A stretch of 17,115 nt of DNA from Actinomycetes bacterium. Lineage in GTDB: Bacteria > Actinomycetota > Acidimicrobiia > Acidimicrobiales > Palsa-688. Positions within the stretch are counted from its first letter, which is position 1. Each line of letters opens with the position of its first letter. The translations under genes and the position numbers were made by a program. This document shows, piece by piece, positions 14,778 to 17,115 of the stretch. The stretch lies in NCBI GenBank assembly GCA_021808425.1, contig JAKBBS010000058.1, forward strand, positions 1 through 17,115. The letters are read 5' to 3'. Under the pieces are notes generated by a model, which ran no database searches, was not told where the DNA came from, and saw only the letters and a program-made list of their open reading frames with translations.

Positions 14778-15257
14778 TCATCCTACTAAATTTTGGTCAT
14801 GGCGCGCAGAGGTGGCATCGAGTCCCGCTCGGCTGGGGATCGTGACGACGACCGTCCCAGGCCCGACCGTGATCTCCCCACCGTTCTCGCACCACACTCT
14901 CAACTCAACGATGCCACTCCCACCAGCGGGCAGAGATGCCACCTCTCCAAGCACTACCACGGTGGTACCGACAGGGTTGAACTTCTTCATACGAAAACCG
15001 CGGATCGCCTGGATTCTCCCGGCCACCCCTATGTAGTCACGCACCGCACGCTCCCAGGCTCCGAGGAGGAACGATGTAGCGGCGTACATCTCCGGCGCCC
15101 CAGTTGAACGGGCGTACTCAGAGTTGTGGTGGATCGAGTTGAAGTCGCGACACGCCCCGGCCTCGATGACGAGCCGGTACACACTGAGAGGGAACTCCAC
15201 GGCCGGCAGCTCGTCACCCACCTTGATGTCTTCGTAGTAGCGGGTAGTCCCCGTCAT
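14778..15257 (-). CDS. MaoC-like (R)-specific enoyl-CoA hydratase/dehydratase subunit
   Basis: A 159-residue hot-dog-fold protein. It carries the hydratase-2 motif in the form Asp38-Phe-Asn-Ser-Ile-His43 (RDFNSIHHNSEYARSTGAP), where the Asp and His activate water for addition to, or removal from, an enoyl-CoA. The later strands (GFRMKKFNPVGTTVVV) fit a MaoC domain. The length is that of a single hot-dog, so it must pair with a second one. The upstream gene, which overlaps it by 4 nt (ATGA), encodes a FAS1-like dehydratase lacking this motif, so the two are probably subunits of one heteromeric enzyme. Ribosome binding site GGAAGG lies just ahead of the ATG. Confidence 0.85.
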   Translation of the reverse strand: MTGTTRYYEDIKVGDELPAVEFPLSVYRLVIEAGACRDFNSIHHNSEYARSTGAPEMYAATSFLLGAWERAVRDYIGVAGRIQAIRGFRMKKFNPVGTTVVVLGEVASLPAGGSGIVELRVWCENGGEITVGPGTVVVTIPSRAGLDATSARHDQNLVG

Positions 15258-15877
15258 CTGCGGCCTTCCACAAGCGGTTCGGAGTTAGGAGTCTCAACTG
15301 GTTCATATGCGAACACGGTGGTTCGGATCATTGCGACAACCTCCCCCTCTTCGTTCACGACCTTCGACTCAAGGGTCATGAAGGCGCCACGACCAACCGA
15401 GATCCACTTTGGAACGCATGACAGCAGGACGTTGCCGGACCTCGCCAGATGCTCGCCGGCTACCGCCGGGCGAATAAAGTCCATATCGATGTCAGTTGCG
15501 AAGAAACCGGTGACTTCAGGGGCGACCCGCAGGTAGTCGCCGTTGATCGGGCTTGACGACGGTTGCGCGTCACGGTCATGGCTTGTGAAGAGTCGTTGAC
15601 CCGGGCTCCACATGGCGGGAATGGTGAAGGTCAGCACTGACGTATATGGCGCCGTCACATCCGAAAAGCCGTACGAGCAGGCCACATCTCGGTCGTAGTG
15701 GAGTGCGCAGTCGAGTTCGAGCGGCTCGAGGTACCTCCGGATGGCTCCCCGCTCTATCACATCTGCTCCCCACGTCAACTCCCCTTCGCTCAGGTCGCTG
15801 CCAATTCGAGCGATCATCGGCTCCCACGTCGACATCCACTCCTCGTTGCCCGCCACCGGCTCGTTTGAATTATTCAT
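15254..15877 (-). CDS. FAS1-like dehydratase (MaoC N-terminal type) subunit
   Basis: A 207-residue protein resembling the FAS1-like dehydratase domain (MaoC_dehydrat_N type): GAIRRYLEPLELDCALHYD, then SYGFSDVTAPYTSVLTFTIPAMW, and a C-terminal strand region DMDFIRPAVAGEHL...KWISVGRGAFMTLESKVVNEEGEVVA. It has no Asp-x4-His hydratase motif, which suits a structural or substrate-binding partner for the neighbouring MaoC protein. The start ATG at 15877 overlaps the upstream CoA-transferase stop (ATGA) and has GGGAG six bases upstream. A longer reading to 16153 would add 92 residues antisense-like and low in family likeness, and is rejected. The substrate is an acyl-CoA of unknown identity. Confidence 0.85.
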   Translation of the reverse strand: MNNSNEPVAGNEEWMSTWEPMIARIGSDLSEGELTWGADVIERGAIRRYLEPLELDCALHYDRDVACSYGFSDVTAPYTSVLTFTIPAMWSPGQRLFTSHDRDAQPSSSPINGDYLRVAPEVTGFFATDIDMDFIRPAVAGEHLARSGNVLLSCVPKWISVGRGAFMTLESKVVNEEGEVVAMIRTTVFAYEPVETPNSEPLVEGRR

Positions 15878-17115
15878 TGAAGCACTCCCGACTCGTGGAG
15901 ACCTGCTATCCGCTCCTGGTCCATCCCGAGGAGCAACGAAAGGACATGATCGCTGTCTTGGCCCATTATCGGCGCTGGACGAGCGACGCCACCCGGGGTG
16001 CCCGACAACTGGTAACGCGGGCCCTCCACTACCACCTCGCCGTGGATGGCGTGGGGTAGAGCAATCAAGTGACCTCGATGGGCCAGCTGCGGATCCGACA
16101 CCCAATCGACGCTCTTCGATGCCCGGTGCGCCGGGACATTGGCCTTCTGGCATAGCGTTTCGACCTCACAGGCGGCCAGCGTTGAGGTCCAAGCGGAAAG
16201 CAACTCCTCGAGCTCCGATTCGTGCTCCCGACGAGACGATGCCGAGGAGTATCGCGGATTGCTCGCCATTTCGGGGCGCCCGATCACTGACGCCAAAGCA
16301 GAGAAATCCCTGTCATCGCGCACGGCGATCGCCACGTGATCGGCCTCGCCCGGTCCATGCTTCGCGCACGGGAAGACCCCGTGCGGTACGTACACGGCAT
16401 CCCTGTTGCCGATCCTCCCAGCCGAGTTCCCGCTCGCCAGATAGTCGGCTATCTGCGGGCTGAGGAACCAGGCTCCGCACTCCACCTGGGAGACATCTAG
16501 GTAGCAGCCGCAACCGGTCAGGTCGCGTCTCTCGAGCGCAGCGAGGAGCGCGACCAGCGCGAGGCGGGGGCCGACGAAGTCGGTGTAGGGACCGAAAGGT
16601 CCGATAGGATCGCGGTCGGGCCATCCGACAAGATGCTGGAATCCACTCATCGCAGCGCCGATGTTGCCAAATCCAGCCAGGCGGGAGTAGCGGCCGCTGT
16701 TACCCATTAGCGAACTGCTGAGCATCACCAACCCGGGGTTGTCCGCCGAGAGCGTATCGTATCCGAGTCCCCAGCGGTCCATCTGCCCCGGCGTGAACGA
16801 CTCGATCAGGACATCCGCCCAGCGGGAAAGCTCCCGCACCACGTCCCTACCACCATCGGTGCTCAGGTCGAGCGCGAGTCCCAGCTTGCCGGCATTGCAA
16901 TTGATGTACAGCGCCGAGTTCTCAGAACCAGGTCGCGCCCCGTAGAAGGGAGGCATATGTCGAGCGGTCTCGACCCTCCGCGACGACTCTACCCGCACGA
17001 CTGTGGCACCGAAATCGGTAAGAGCCCGTCCAATCACCGGACCGGCTACCACCCACGAAAGATCTGCCACCTTCAAGCCACCGAGGGGGGACGCGTCCCC
17101 GTGGGCGTCCCCCTC
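15874..17115 (-). CDS. Class III CoA-transferase (CaiB/BaiF family), 5' end cut by the window
   Basis: At least 413 codons are visible and the frame stays open to the right edge, so the true start is outside the window. A TTG at 17076 could be read as a start, but SPLGGLKVADLSWVVAGP is continuous across it and matches the usual family opening (PLxGLRVLDLSxxxAGP), so coding probably continues further upstream. The catalytic aspartate is present: CGCYLDVSQ, Asp194 counting from that TTG. It transfers CoA between carboxylic acids. Because the neighbouring CoA-transferase is a fused pair, this one could be the second half of another fusion. It overlaps the FAS1-like gene by 4 nt and is the first visible gene of the operon. 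Confidence 0.9.
   Translation of the reverse strand, partial: EGDAHGDASPLGGLKVADLSWVVAGPVIGRALTDFGATVVRVESSRRVETARHMPPFYGARPGSENSALYINCNAGKLGLALDLSTDGGRDVVRELSRWADVLIESFTPGQMDRWGLGYDTLSADNPGLVMLSSSLMGNSGRYSRLAGFGNIGAAMSGFQHLVGWPDRDPIGPFGPYTDFVGPRLALVALLAALERRDLTGCGCYLDVSQVECGAWFLSPQIADYLASGNSAGRIGNRDAVYVPHGVFPCAKHGPGEADHVAIAVRDDRDFSALASVIGRPEMASNPRYSSASSRREHESELEELLSAWTSTLAACEVETLCQKANVPAHRASKSVDWVSDPQLAHRGHLIALPHAIHGEVVVEGPRYQLSGTPGGVARPAPIMGQDSDHVLSLLLGMDQERIAGLHESGVLQ

Noticed and set aside
15878..16153. 92-residue N-terminal extension of the FAS1-like dehydratase
   Set aside because: It lies inside the CoA-transferase gene in another frame and lacks family likeness; the ATG at 15877 with a 4-nt overlap is far more plausible.

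Overview
This is a high-GC window (roughly 60% G+C by eye) that most likely comes from an actinobacterium. The signs are a mycothiol-type DinB/TIGR03086 protein, a PaaX-family regulator, class III CoA-transferases and a P450 in long overlapping operons, and an apparent SpoIIE/PP2C-type phosphatase N-terminus at the left edge. The species cannot be named from the sequence.

Left part (1-8343): after the partial phosphatase gene (minus strand) comes an aldehyde dehydrogenase (minus strand, 376-1773). It is divergent from a tightly packed plus-strand operon at 1924-8343: boxC (benzoyl-CoA-dihydrodiol lyase), boxB (benzoyl-CoA 2,3-epoxidase, di-iron), a benzoate-CoA ligase, an alpha/beta hydrolase and a PaaX-family repressor. 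Genes are separated by 1-7 nt or overlap by 4 nt. The 150-bp divergent region carries a near-consensus promoter (TTGACG-N17-TAGAAT), a strong purine-rich ribosome binding site and a 16-bp palindrome. Together the genes take benzoate to benzoyl-CoA, epoxidise the ring and open it by the aerobic 'box' route. The reductase partner BoxA is not in the window, and there is no typical BoxD.

Middle (8344-10086): a low-density stretch. It holds a TIGR03086/DinB-like protein (minus), a decayed SnoaL-like C-terminus, and a small conserved PH-like hypothetical protein whose 3' end overlaps the P450 gene convergently.

Right part (10066-17115): a six-gene minus-strand operon, read right to left: a class III CoA-transferase cut by the window edge, a FAS1-like dehydratase, a MaoC dehydratase, a two-domain fused class III CoA-transferase, an aldo/keto reductase and a cytochrome P450. 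Five of its six genes are joined by 4-nt overlaps or abut exactly; the only gap (72 nt) contains a GC-rich hairpin. The combination implies CoA activation, hydration/dehydration and oxidative modification of an acid whose identity the sequence does not reveal. Placed next to the benzoyl-CoA operon, it may be an undescribed peripheral route that feeds or parallels aromatic acid degradation. That link is inference.
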